A stretch of 64,000 bases of DNA from Sepioteuthis lessoniana (GCA_963585895.1 OY757916.1:17782629-17846628), one strand, 5' to 3'; positions 51,586 through 60,630 are shown, numbered from the stretch's first letter. Made by a program: numbers and translations. The notes: generated by a model not told the origin, from the letters alone.

Positions 51586-51874
51586 ATTTACCCAACCCCT
51601 CTGCTCGGGCAGGGTATGACACAAGGTCAATTTTTAAGCGGAGTTTAATAGGTTTCAATTCAGAGTTTTCCTTCTCCTACATTAGTTGCCTCACCAAGGC
51701 TGAAGAACCTAGTCTGCCCTACTATTTACCCATAGCTGGTGGGAGAATAACTGGATTCACACCTTTCCCAAGGGTATTAGTGCAATATGAAATGCAATTA
51801 GTCTCGTCCAGGATTTGAAATCGTTTAGCCGTGTCCATTTCCTACGACGATAACCATTACACTACGGGCACCTT
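51586..51874 (-). mobile_element. SINE family S1
   Basis: Minus strand: head AAGGTGCCCGTAGTGTAATG, A box, B-box-like region near 51,815, the shared core (CCTTGGGAAAGGTGTGAATC, CTCCCACCAGCTATGGGTAA), CTCTGAATTGAAACC, CTCCGCTTAAAAATTGACC, and the end GAGCAGAGGGGTTGGGTAAA. Near full length. No clear target-site duplication: the Penelope-like element is to its left and mariner sequence to its right. Confidence 0.88.
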
Positions 51875-51999
51875 GATTAAAACATACGAATTCTGTTTTA
51901 TTTGAAATTGTGTAGAGACCAATGGATCTTGGAGACTTTGAAATTACACCAAAAAGGTTCTCATTTAAGTGTGTTAACTTTTTTGAATCACCCGGTATA
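51875..51999 (-). mobile_element. Mariner terminal fragment
   Basis: The minus strand begins TATACCGGGTGATTCAAAAA, the form of a mariner terminal inverted repeat next to its TA target. It continues into AAGATCCATTGGTCTCTAC and AACAGAATTCGTATGTTTTA. The last part is shared with the transposase remnant at 48,663-48,740, linking both to one family. Confidence 0.7.
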
Positions 52000-52672
52000 C
52001 TTACAAAAACCCCAGTAATAACAACTCCTGTACCCTCAACTTTAAATGTGAATGTCCATTCCGATATAAACAAGCGATCATTAATAACCTAATATCCCGT
52101 GCAAAAGAAATCTCCAAATCCAAAACAATATTTTATAAAGAAATTAAAAACATAAAACAAACTCTTATTCATAATGGGTTCCCTAACTACATTGTTGATG
52201 AACAAATTAAACATATCATAAAAAAATGATAGCCAACAAAATAAACACTGTACTACTCTACCCAGTCAACAAACATTTCTCAAACTTTTTTTTTTACCGC
52301 AACCAAATGCACTACAATAATAAATTAGATGAAAATATTTGAAAAACATTGATTCAAAGAAACTTACTCTCCACTAATCCTTATAAAAAGTGATAACTTA
52401 TCATTTACTATGATACATTTAAAACCTCTAAATTGGTTAATAGCAATAATTCCTCTCCTTTGATTAGAGTTTTGCAAACAACAAACGTTATATATCAATT
52501 TAAATGTCCTTCAGGAGAATAAACATATACATTGGTTTAACTGCTTTGTCGAGACGACAAAGATTACAGATTCTTGAAGCCCTACACATTAGAAATAAAA
52601 ATCCTAACTTTAACAGATTTGATTTTGATTCCAGTACAAATGTACTCAAATGTCTTAGCTACTGTAGCTATC
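52000..52672 (+). pseudogene. Penelope-like element 3' part with GIY-YIG remnant, copy 2
   Basis: Begins like copy 1 and continues further: YKEIKNIKQTLIHNGFPNYI, DEQIKHIIKK, a broken stretch, then PLIRVLQTTNVIYQFKCP (about 52,460-52,517) and TYIGLTALSRR with LQILEALHIRNKNPNFNRF (52,525-52,640). CP and YIG are parts of the GIY-YIG endonuclease domain found at the C terminus of Penelope-like elements. A middle piece of that domain is deleted and frames are broken. Inactive. Confidence 0.8.
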
Positions 52673-52789
52673 TAGTATAGAACAAAATTTAAAAACAAAC
52701 GCTACAACATCACTCCAGTATAAATACTAAACGCTTAATTCTTACAAAGGTGTGATGCATTTGCAAAGGTTGTATCGCTTTTGCAATAT

Positions 52790-52840
52790 ACACCCACACC
52801 CTGATGATGGCCCAAGATAGCTCCGAAAATACTTGGCAAC
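52790..52840 (+). ncRNA. Hammerhead-ribozyme-like motif downstream of Penelope-like element
   Basis: CTGATGA at 52,801-52,807 is followed, after a short segment able to form GGC/GCT pairs, by CCGAAA (GAAA at 52,825-52,828). These are the two conserved core boxes of a hammerhead ribozyme in the right order and spacing. Hammerhead ribozymes are known in Penelope-like elements (Cervera and De la Pena). The cleavage-site strand and stem I pairing are not convincing here, so it may be decayed. Confidence 0.45.
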
Positions 52841-52918
52841 CAATTAATTACAGAAGGTTTATTAACTAATTTCGGCCGGAAAAATATGTAAACAAAAGAT
52901 GCCTATATTCTTTAATCA

Positions 52919-52978
52919 AATATATATACATATATATTTATGTATTTGTAAATATATATATATATATATACGTATTTG

Positions 52979-53023
<45 letters not shown>

Positions 53024-53034
53024 TTGTGTATGTG
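52919..53034. repeat. Microsatellite (TA)n then (TG)n
   Basis: Long TA runs broken by GTATTTG, then TG from about 53,000. Short open frames across it are artefacts. Confidence 0.95.
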
Positions 53035-53056
53035 TTTATGCGGGTATATATATGTG

Positions 53057-53145
53057 CAAAGGATATGGCATTGAATATCCCACAAGGGTTGATATGCAAA
53101 ACAATACAATCAAACCGAGCAAAACCAAACCGAACCGAAAATATT
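53057..53145 (+). mobile_element. S2 SINE tail only
   Basis: GGATATGGCATTGAATATCC, GTTGATATGC and AAACCAAACCGAACCG match the S2 tail. It sits between two microsatellites. Confidence 0.75.
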
Positions 53146-53176
53146 TCTCGTGGAAGAAACAAGCCAGTGACTCTTC

Positions 53177-53178
<2 letters not shown>

Positions 53179-53227
<49 letters not shown>
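53179..53227. repeat. Microsatellite (AT)24
   Basis: Uninterrupted AT dinucleotides. Confidence 0.97.
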
Positions 53228-53232
<5 letters not shown>

Positions 53233-53440
53233 AAGAAAAAACCGAAATTCAGTCACATTACGATTATAAATTTATTTCCATCCTGCTAAGAGCATTGATT
53301 TGAATCGATAACGTTAAAAGAAATTTAACAGGACTTCTTCAGATCCAACTTGGAGATAATGAATTCAGCCGGAATGGGGTGGTCACAGGAGGGAAGGGGA
53401 GGGGAAGGAGTCTTCTCCTATTAAAGATTACTCCAATATG

Positions 53441-53477
<37 letters not shown>

Positions 53478-54145
53478 TTAGAAGCAGCAATTACAAATTC
53501 TTTGATTTTTTCCTCAATTTTGTAAGTCTCATATGTACGAGCTCGTGCATGTGCGTGCCACCGCCTATTCACGTGTGTCCATAGACATGTACAGGAAGTT
53601 CTAAGTCTGACCGTGTTTCCGTACGTGTGTCTGTATTTGTACGTGTGTCTGTATTTGTCAATCGGCAGAAGCACAAATATAGGATTTTAAAATGGTCTTA
53701 TAAAAAAGATTGTGATATTCAGTGAAATCACAGTGATGTTTTAGTATCACGTTTGAATTTCCCACAACGGGGAATAATAATTAGAAAGAGAAAAAAAAAA
53801 GAAAGAAAATAAATCAAAGCAAATAAATAAATAAATAAATAAATTAGATGAATAAATAAAAACAAATAAAACAACAACAACAACAACAAAAGAATGTAAT
53901 TGATTCGTTGATCTTTTTTGCTGTTTGTGTTTTCTTTAAGCCAGAAGCGAAAAATTCGAGTATTCATAAGATCAGAATAAAAAAAAATCTTGAATTAAAA
54001 AAGAAAATACCGCTTTATTAAAACTCATTGTTGTTTCTTTGCAAGAAAACACGCCGTATTAAGTGATATAAGTAGAGAACTAACAGGAGTGATATTCATG
54101 AAGATATTGATTGACTGGAGGCGATACTAAAATTGTTATCTTGTA

Positions 54146-54148
<3 letters not shown>
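53228..54148. repeat. Spacer with simple repeats
   Basis: No gene seen. It holds (TA)n at about 53,441-53,475, two copies of a 20 bp GTACGTGTGTCTGTATTTGT word at about 53,621-53,658, and (AAAT)n followed by (CAA)n at about 53,820-53,889. Confidence 0.8.

Positions 54149-54178
<30 letters not shown>
54149..54178. repeat. Microsatellite (AT)n
   Basis: About 15 AT units directly before an S1 SINE. Confidence 0.95.
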
Positions 54179-54180
<2 letters not shown>

Positions 54181-54182
54181 TT

Positions 54183-54425
54183 GAAACGTTGTGGTATAAG
54201 GGTTAAATCGTAGGAACTGGACACAGCGACCCGAGTTCAAATCCTGGACGAGGCTATTTGTATTTCACAAAAAGCTAATACTCTTGGGAAAAGTATGCAT
54301 CCATTTTTTTTGTTCCACCAGCAATTGGTAAATAGTAAGGCAGACTGGGTATTAAACTTTGGTATGGCAATCGGTCTAGGGCAACCAGTAAAAGACCGCT
54401 TAAAAATTGTCACATCCGTTTTGTG
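54183..54425 (+). mobile_element. SINE family S1, diverged copy
   Basis: CGTTGTGGTATAAGGGTTAA is the A-box region and GAGTTCAAATCCTGG the B box. The core (ACTCTTGGGAAAAGTATG, then CCAGCAATTGGTAAATAGTA) and GACCGCTTAAAAATTGTCAC follow. The body lies between AT microsatellites at 54,149 and 54,436. Confidence 0.85.
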
Positions 54426-54430
54426 AGGAA

Positions 54431-54435
<5 letters not shown>

Positions 54436-54472
<37 letters not shown>

Positions 54473-54766
54473 CTGTTAAGTAATTGACATTCCCCCTGAC
54501 GATTATCGAATCAATATATATATATATATAGAAAGAGAGAGAGAGAGAGTGAGAGAGAGGGATAGTGGTGATTGAGCCAATGATGCTTGGTAACAGTCAG
54601 TTTTTGTTTCTTTGTACAACCGTCATGTCAAGAAATATATATAATCTCTCACTGATGTTGAGCACATTTTAGTTACATATATAGCAAACTGCTGATTGCA
54701 TGAAACCCATGTAACACACACAAACACATATATAAGTATATATATATATATATATATATATATACT
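54436..54766. repeat. Cluster of microsatellites
   Basis: (AT)n at 54,436-54,469; (TA)n then (GA)n at 54,514-54,560; (AC)-rich then (TA)n at 54,715-54,766. Sequence between them is unassigned. Confidence 0.9.
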
Positions 54767-54857
54767 ATGTCGTTGATATTGAGAGCTATTTAACAATACT
54801 GCAACATTTGGTCTTCCATTAACTCACCAAGTGAGCTCGTTAGAACAGTAAGTAAGT

Positions 54858-55075
54858 AAAGTTGGTGACCTTACTCGAAGGTGACCCGAAGGCTCCCTTT
54901 TCAATAGCTACTACACCGGAGTGTTCCGCTTTAATCTTGACCCTAACCTTATTATACTGAGTGCTAAGCAAGGCGCCATCTAATACCATTTTTGAGTCTT
55001 TGGTATGACTCGACCTGAGATTGAATCCTGGCCTCCCAGAACACTTTACTTATTACACCAATGGCCCAGTAAGAG
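54858..55075 (-). mobile_element. SINE family S3
   Basis: Minus strand: B-box-like region with GATTCAATCTCAGGTCGAG, then TCATACCAAAGACTC, CACTCAGTATAATAAGG, GGTGTAGTAGCTATTG and GGGAGCCTTCGGGTCACC. Much of the head is present up to 55,075. Confidence 0.82.
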
Positions 55076-55088
55076 CCATGAATCTCTT

Positions 55089-55089
<1 letters not shown>

Positions 55090-55152
<63 letters not shown>
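55090..55152. repeat. Microsatellite (AC)n(AT)n
   Basis: AC units followed by about 22 AT units. Confidence 0.96.
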
Positions 55153-55155
<3 letters not shown>

Positions 55156-55171
55156 CGATTTCTTTGTATTA

Positions 55172-55262
55172 CGAGTTGTAATCAATGTGGCTAGACGCGC
55201 GAGATGCTTCAAACTGGGGTCGAAACCCGGCTGACTTTACGCCAGCTATTAATAATCATCAG
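55172..55262 (+). other. Isolated tRNA-like segment
   Basis: TGTGGCTAGACGCGCGAG resembles an A-box region and GGGGTCGAAACCCGG a T arm. I cannot fold a full cloverleaf with a paired acceptor stem, so this is more likely a worn SINE head than a tRNA gene. Confidence 0.35.
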
Positions 55263-55416
55263 CGTAAGCGCAGGGATTTTAACGCATAAATATCATTTTT
55301 CTTTTGTTTACATATGGGCTTAAGGGCTACTGAGTACTCAATTCATTGGAAAAACTTTGCATTACGCAAGTGGCAACCGTTAATTCCTTCGGAAGAGTTC
55401 TCTACTCCCGGGAGCA

Positions 55417-55437
55417 TATATATATATATATATATAC
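55417..55437. repeat. Microsatellite (AT)n
   Basis: About ten AT units. Confidence 0.93.
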
Positions 55438-55494
55438 AAAAGGAGGTATGACTGGGTGTCACAGTTGATCCACCAAGAATTGTGCAAGAAATGA

Positions 55495-55835
55495 ATACTT
55501 AACCCGATTGAAAAATAGTACATCCACGAATCAGATCCGTCCTGGAAAATGAGATCAATAGAATTCTCGGAGACTTTGATATACAAATAGATCTCCTTAT
55601 CCCGGCTAGACTTCAAAAGGCGAGAAAAAGCAGTGGAACATGAAGGTGCCAGTTTTAACAACTCAACTTGGTGAGCTAAGAAAAGAGACAGGAGAAATTG
55701 GAAATCAGGGGAAGAATCTGGACCATCCTGACCAGAGCATTGTTAAGACCAGAGAGAATACTTTGAAATGAACTGAGGAAACTTGCTGTCACTTAAACTT
55801 CAGTGGAAAACTGTCAGCTAAAACCGCCATGAAAA
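55495..55835 (+). pseudogene. Retrotransposon polyprotein C-terminal fragment (copy 2)
   Basis: Fragments in shifting frames include ILGDFDIQ with IPARLQKARKKQWN (about 55,560-55,635) and WNMKV, then a decayed tail that parallels copy 1 up to CTGTCAGCTAAAACC. It is directly followed by copy 3 in the same orientation, so two related fragments lie in tandem. Many stops. Confidence 0.55.
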
Positions 55836-56215
55836 AAATCACAATAAAAAATTAAAACAACCTGTCGAATAGTGAACTTTGCCTCCCCATCAGACCACAG
55901 AGTGAAGCTCAAAGAAAACGAAAAGAGAGCCAAGTCCTTCAGTTGAAAAACTATACAACATGAAGTGATACCAATTGTAATTGGTTCACTTGAAACGGTC
56001 CTCAAAGGCTTGGAAAGAAGACTGGAAGAGTTGGAAATCGTAGGACCAATCGAGACCATCCACACTACAACATTGTTGAGATCGGTCAGAATACTGAGAA
56101 GAGTTCTGGATACTTGAGGAGACTTGCTCTCACTCGAAATCTAGTGAAACAGCATCAGCTAACCCAAGTGGAGAAACTCAGAATGAATAATAATAAAAAT
56201 AATAATCGAATGACA
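55836..56215 (+). pseudogene. Retrotransposon polyprotein C-terminal fragment (copy 3)
   Basis: RIVNFASPSDHRVKLKENEK parallels KIVDFAVTADHRIKLKECEK of copy 1. It continues with a GLERRLEELEI stretch and TIHTTTLLRSVRILRRVLDT. It ends in AATAATAATAAAAATAATAA (about 56,185-56,205), a likely 3' tail of the element. Several stops and shifts. Family assignment is moderate. Confidence 0.6.
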
Positions 56216-56419
56216 AGTAATAATCTGAAAAAGAAGAATAATATTCAATAAATATTAGATATAAAAACTCACACAAAGTTTTCCTACGACTCTAGTTTCA
56301 GGAATGTCAATCCTCAGGTCGATAGCAAAGTGAAATGATTAAAGAATCAATTATTTTTCGTTTAAAATATTTAGATATTTTCTCGATTTGTTTATGTGTG
56401 TGTGTGTGTGTGTGTGTGT

Positions 56420-56461
<42 letters not shown>

Positions 56462-56820
56462 CAGTTACCTAATCGTATCCAGAGCCTAACATTAAAAACA
56501 TTCTATATATCACATCTATTTTTCAACATATTCTCCTTCCTTGTCAGCGTAGAGAATATTAAGCTCAAACATCGAACTCTCTTCAGTTAAGTTTCAAAAT
56601 CAAAATACAACTAATAAATTCCTGTCAAGCTACGAATTTATTGATGAACCTACGTATATAAGAGAGAGAGAGAGAGAGAGATGTTCGTTCAAGTAGACTC
56701 GTCAGTAACACTGAGCTATACAATCCATAGATGCACAAATTTAGATGCAATAATGATTATGGATGTAGGTGCAAGTGTGTCCTAATAAGTATTCGTACTT
56801 ATGGCTGTAGCAAATATGCA

Positions 56821-56856
<36 letters not shown>

Positions 56857-57172
56857 TGAACATGCGTATGGTGCGTGTATAATATTTAGCAGCAGCTAAA
56901 AAAAAAAGAACATGGGGGATAAAAGAAACTTTATATAAGTTAAAAAATAAAAAGAGGTTAAGGGATCCTTTTTAATGCTCAACCGCTTATTGTTATATAG
57001 TTATATGCAGATTCACATCTACATATACACATGCATATACATGCAGAATGAATCACAACGACACAATGATAAAGGACGAGCGAAGACTTCTTTAACAAAA
57101 TATGTACCTCTCATTTTATTGTAACGTTTGTCTGGGAGAGGGAGTTGGAGACCGAACAGAACAGCAATATAT
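56216..57172. repeat. Spacer with microsatellites
   Basis: (TG)n(GA)n at 56,394-56,459, (AG)n at 56,660-56,681 and (AT)n at 56,822-56,853. No gene or named element recognised otherwise. Confidence 0.85.
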
Positions 57173-57188
57173 TGACCCCCACTCTTAT

Positions 57189-57487
57189 CATATTTACCCA
57201 ACCCCTCCGCTCGGGCAGTATATGACACAAGGTCAATTTTTTAAGCGGAGTTTAACAGGTTTCAATTCAGAGTTTTCCTTCTCCTAGGCCAGTTGCCTTA
57301 CCAAGGCTGAAGAACCCAGTCTGCCCTACTATTTACCCATAGCTGGAGGGAGAATAAATGGATTCATACCTTTCGCAAGGGTATTAGTGCGATGTGAAAT
57401 GTAATCAGTCCATGATTTGAACTCGTGTCACCGTGTCCAATTCTTGCGACGATAACCATTACACAACGGGCACCTCCTAACACCTCC
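57189..57487 (-). mobile_element. SINE family S1 with 16 bp target-site duplication
   Basis: Full-length S1 on the minus strand: head GGAGGTGCCCGTTGTGTAAT, core CTTGCGAAAGGTATGAATCC with CTCCCTCCAGCTATGGGTAA, end GGGGTTGGGTAAATATG. TGACCCCCACTCTTAT (57,173-57,188) and TGACCCCCACTATTAT (57,488-57,503) flank it with one mismatch. Confidence 0.92.
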
Positions 57488-57503
57488 TGACCCCCACTAT
57501 TAT

Positions 57504-58071
57504 GGCCGTCAGCATTGGGTCTTTCTCGTTCTCCAGGGCTGCTCAACCGGAGGCCCAGAGGCCTAGCTCTCTGCTGGATGATGGCTTTCTTTACTGCATC
57601 TTATCAGCAACTTGTCTGAACCCCAACTCAATCGGGGGCCTCGAGGGCCCCTTCGGCCTGGTGTGGCTTTCCCTACCACATCTCGACTCTATTTCTAAGT
57701 GTCTGACTTCCTGCTTTGACCGAGTTATATAATAGTTCAACGCCCACTCAATCACCCACTCAATCTTTGGAATGGCATGTTTGATCGTCATCAAGTTGAA
57801 ATAACTGTCATGCAGTTCAGAGGTCACTCTCTTCTGGTACATCAGTCTATGAGTGTATCATGTGCTTTACCTTGTCCCATTTCATCAGCCAAATCCACCC
57901 ACGTGATCTCTTTCGATTACTGGCCATTGGAATGTGGCACTTCCTTCTGGTGCATCACCTTGGAATGGCAAGTTTGGCCGGGTCGAAGGTCAAAATACAA
58001 CATTATTGAGGCCTGCAAGAACTGTTTTTTAACTGTAGGTCGATTTGCATTTCTTGGTTTCTTGCTTTAGT
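57504..58071. other. Unassigned sequence, possibly old element
   Basis: A mixed-composition block with open frames of 60-97 codons on both strands; none shows a domain I know. The words GGAATGGCATGTTTG (near 57,770) and GGAATGGCAAGTTTGGCCG (near 57,962), about 190 bp apart, hint at an internal repeat. Confidence 0.35.
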
Positions 58072-58600
58072 CTCTCTGTTTAATGACATAACAATTTTCA
58101 TGGGTCATTTAATGCAAAAGCCATCCTTGTACTAGAACAGTTGTAGTATTATTTAATCCATATCTAGGGGATAAGGGGGTTCATGCCTTTGTCATGGGTA
58201 TTCGTCCAGAAGTGAACGTAATAACAGGAGGTGCCCGTGGTGTAATGGTTATCATCGTAGGAAATGAACACAGTGACTCGAGTTCAATCCTGGACGAGAC
58301 AGATTACATTTCACATAGCACTAATACCCTTGGGAAAGGTATGAACCCTATTATTCTCCCTCCAACTATGAGTAAATTGTAGGACAGACTTGGTTCTTCA
58401 GTCTTGGTAAGGCAACTAGTCTAGGAGAAGGAAAACTCTGAATTCAAACCTGTTAAACTCCGCTTAAAAACTGATCTTGTGTCATATCCTGCCTGAGCGG
58501 AGGGGTTGGTAAATATGGTAATAACAGGTGGAGTTCGAAGTCTACTTCTACGACGTTGGAGTCTACCATGTTAATCACTATACCATTGGGACCTCTTCCT
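58072..58600 (-). mobile_element. SINE family S2, split by an S1 insertion
   Basis: Minus-strand S2. Its 3' tail and core are at 58,072-58,217 (TTAATGACATAAC, CATGGGTCATTTAATGC, TAGGGGATAAGGGGGTTCAT). Its head continues at 58,529-58,600 (GAGTTCGAAGTC as B-box area, then ACTATACCATTGGGACC). Between them is a complete S1. Removing the S1 and one 11 bp duplication restores the order of S2. Confidence 0.85.
58229..58517 (+). mobile_element. SINE family S1 nested in S2, 11 bp target-site duplication
   Basis: 289 bp full-length S1: head AGGTGCCCGTGGTGTAATGG, B box GAGTTCAATCC, core CCCTTGGGAAAGGTATGAAC with CTCCCTCCAACTATGAGTAA, then CTCCGCTTAAAAACTGATC and GAGCGGAGGGGTTGGTAAAT. GTAATAACAGG is duplicated at 58,218-58,228 and 58,518-58,528. 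Confidence 0.95.
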
Positions 58601-58657
58601 TTCAGATTCTGTTGGTATTGATTTTAGGAATGCAAATGGCCAGATCATACCATAAAT

Positions 58658-58936
58658 GTTAGGAGATGCCCGCGGTGTAATGGTTATCGTTGTAGGAAAT
58701 GGACACGGTGACACGAGTTCAAATCCTGGATGAGACTAATTGCATTTCACATAGCCCTTATACCCTTGGGAACGGTATGAATCCTATTATTCTCCCTCCA
58801 GCTATGGGTAAATAGTAGGCAGACTAGGTTCTTCAGTCTTGGGGAGGCAACTAATGTAGGAGAAGGAAAACTCTGAATTGAAACATGTTAAATTCCGCTT
58901 AAAATTGACCTTGTGCGGAGGGGTTTGGTAAATTTG
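58658..58936 (+). mobile_element. SINE family S1 with 12 bp target-site duplication
   Basis: Full-length S1 beginning GTTAGGAGATGCCCGCGGTG with A box TGGTTATCG, B box GAGTTCAAATCC and the shared core. CATACCATAAAT is duplicated at 58,646-58,657 and 58,937-58,948. A short internal loss is seen near the 3' end, where the GTGTCATATCCTGCC part is missing. Confidence 0.94.
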
Positions 58937-59029
58937 CATACCATAAATTTTCTCTCAATGTTGGTTTATTCCATAATATTTTCCTCTGTATGGCTTGAAC
59001 AAAATTATCCCATCAGCTTTTATTTGATT

Positions 59030-59256
59030 TAGATTTCTTTGTTTTAATGGCATATCGAAATTCGTGGGTTATTTAATGCCCAAGCTTGTAGAAGAACAGC
59101 AGTGATACTATTTAACCAACCACTAGAGATATTAGAGAGTTTATACCTTTGCCCTGGGTTATTAAACCGAAAGTGTTAAGCGTGACTTGAGTTCGAACTC
59201 GCATATACTACGATGGCACCGTCCACTACGTTAGCTACTACATCACGGGGACTCTC
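59030..59256 (-). mobile_element. SINE family S2
   Basis: Minus strand: head near 59,256 (CCGTGATGTAGTAGCTAACG), B box GAGTTCGAACTCAAG-like, diverged core, and the tail complement TTTGTTTTAATGGCATATC at 59,038. Confidence 0.82.
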
Positions 59257-59487
59257 TTTGTGGGCATTAGTGTTGGCTAATTAAATTGCATTTATGTATA
59301 TCAGGCCGTATTTGTTACGGAAAGCCCTCATTAAATCTCCCAGCTATTTTCATAGACGCCATTTTTTTTCACCAAACGCAATAAATTCAATGTCACTGTT
59401 TTATGGCTTGGCCACCATCCCATTCTATTACACTTATTTGTATTTCAACGAAAATACTTGTTTAGCATCTAATTATACGATTAGGAA

Positions 59488-59523
59488 TGTGCTGCCAGCA
59501 CGATATGATGATGATGATGATGA
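59488..59523 (+). mobile_element. LINE 3' end fragment
   Basis: GTGCTGCCAGCACGATATGA plus (TGA)n matches the 3' end of the LINE at 42,152-42,596 (GTGCTACCAGCACGACATGA plus (TGA)n on its own strand). Only the last 20-30 bp and the tail are left. Confidence 0.7.
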
Positions 59524-59736
59524 ATATAAGTACCATTGCATTACGACGCATTTAATTGCTCAATTAATTACTTATTGGTTGCTTTGTATTTTTAGCCGAT
59601 CAAGAGAAACAAAGGAAAAAAGAGAAATAAATGGAAATAGAAAAAAATTATATTCATTCTTTCTATTCTCAAATAAACTTAATCTATTATAGCAAAAGAC
59701 TTCAAATGTATTTATCTACCCAACTCCTTCATTACA

Positions 59737-59800
59737 GGCACCTATGGTGGTGTAATGGTTAGCAAGCCTACACTAGTCAGTTCCAGTCTCAGCGGTTGCC
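59737..59800 (+). other. tRNA-like SINE head
   Basis: GGTGGTGTAATGGTTAGC resembles the S1/S2 A-box region and CAGTTCCAGTCTC a weak B box. The spacing (about 32 bp) is short, and no core or tail follows before the next SINE. Confidence 0.45.
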
Positions 59801-59846
59801 CCAATTATATGGTCTTGTGTTATATCTAAGCAAAAAGCTTATTCAA

Positions 59847-60088
59847 GGGGGTGTCCTCGTGGTATAATGGTTAAGACGATGGACTGTGGAATCATAATAA
59901 GTGAGTTTGAACAACAATCGCGCTATTACGTCCACTTTCGAACAAATACCCTAGGGAAAAGTATGAGCCCCCTTATCCTCCCAGCTATCGGTTAAATAGT
60001 ACCCCTGCTGTTCTTCTAGGTGAATGGCTTTGACATTAAACAACCTACAAAGGTTGATATGCCATTAAACAAAGAAACCAAACCAAAG
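59847..60088 (+). mobile_element. SINE family S2, near full length
   Basis: Head GGGGGTGTCCTCGTGGTATA, B-box-like GAGTTTGAACAAC, core ACCCTAGGGAAAAGTATGAG with CTCCCAGCTATCGGTTAAAT, then CTGTTCTTCTAGG and tail GTTGATATGCCATTAAAC, AAACCAAACC. AAAGCTT on each side (59,833-59,839 and 60,085-60,091) may be a short target-site duplication. Confidence 0.88.
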
Positions 60089-60094
60089 CTTGGT

Positions 60095-60365
60095 AAATTA
60101 CTACCCAACTCCTCTGCCATGAGCAGGTCAATTTTTAAGCAGAGTGCAGAGTTTTCCTTCTCTTAGGCTGGTTGCTGATCCAATTTTTAAACGCCTAACG
60201 TACGCTACTGTTTACCCCTATCTGTGGAGAAAACAGATGAATTTACAACTTACTCCAGGACATTAGCGTGATACGAAACGCGGATCACCTTGTCTAATAA
60301 TTGAAACTTGGCTCAAAGAATCTATTTCCTAAAATGATAACCGTTACTTTACCTTCGCCTCCAAC
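60095..60365 (-). mobile_element. SINE family S1, old copy
   Basis: Minus strand with recognisable CTACCCAACTCCTCTGCC end, TCAATTTTTAAGC, a degraded core and CATTTTAGGAAATAGATTC in the head region. Heavily mutated. Confidence 0.65.
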
Positions 60366-60394
60366 ACCGGTGGCCACATCAATGTTAAACAGCT

Positions 60395-60535
60395 TAGACC
60401 ATCTTACTATTTTTCTATAGAATAGTGGAAGGGGGAGAATTGCTCGATATGTACCTTTACATCCGAGTGTATCAGCGCTATATAAAAATACAAACAGCCT
60501 TGTCCAGGGATTGAACTCGTGTTGCCAGGTTCATT
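60395..60535 (-). mobile_element. SINE family S1, partial old copy
   Basis: CATCTTACTATTT, GGGAGAATTGCTCGATA, TCAGCGCTATATAAAAATAC and CCAGGGATTGAACTCGTG match the S1 copy at 47,075-47,190. Confidence 0.65.
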
Positions 60536-60630
60536 GAAGATGTATGTCCATTTAGATAATTTGCAGATAACATGAATTTTTTAATTTTCTTTGATATCTA
60601 AAATTTTTTGTGCCCTTATTCTTATATTGT

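Noticed and set aside
51364..51648. 94-codon open frame
   Set aside because: A chimera of a LINE-type tail, Penelope-like sequence and an S1 SINE read through in one frame.
52899..53289. Open frames rich in Tyr-Ile and Cys-Val
   Set aside because: They are translations of (TA)n and (TG)n microsatellites.
55172..55262. Isolated tRNA gene
   Set aside because: T-arm-like sequence is good, but no complete cloverleaf could be drawn.
57502..58070. Host gene from open frames of 76 and 97 codons
   Set aside because: Frames overlap on both strands, no domain is seen, and the region is flanked by SINEs.
59294..59692. 132-codon open frame
   Set aside because: It crosses the LINE 3' end fragment with its (ATG)n tract; no domain, low-complexity ends.
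46098..60088. Functional tRNA genes at SINE heads
   Set aside because: A and B boxes are present, but acceptor stems do not pair and each head continues into a SINE body.
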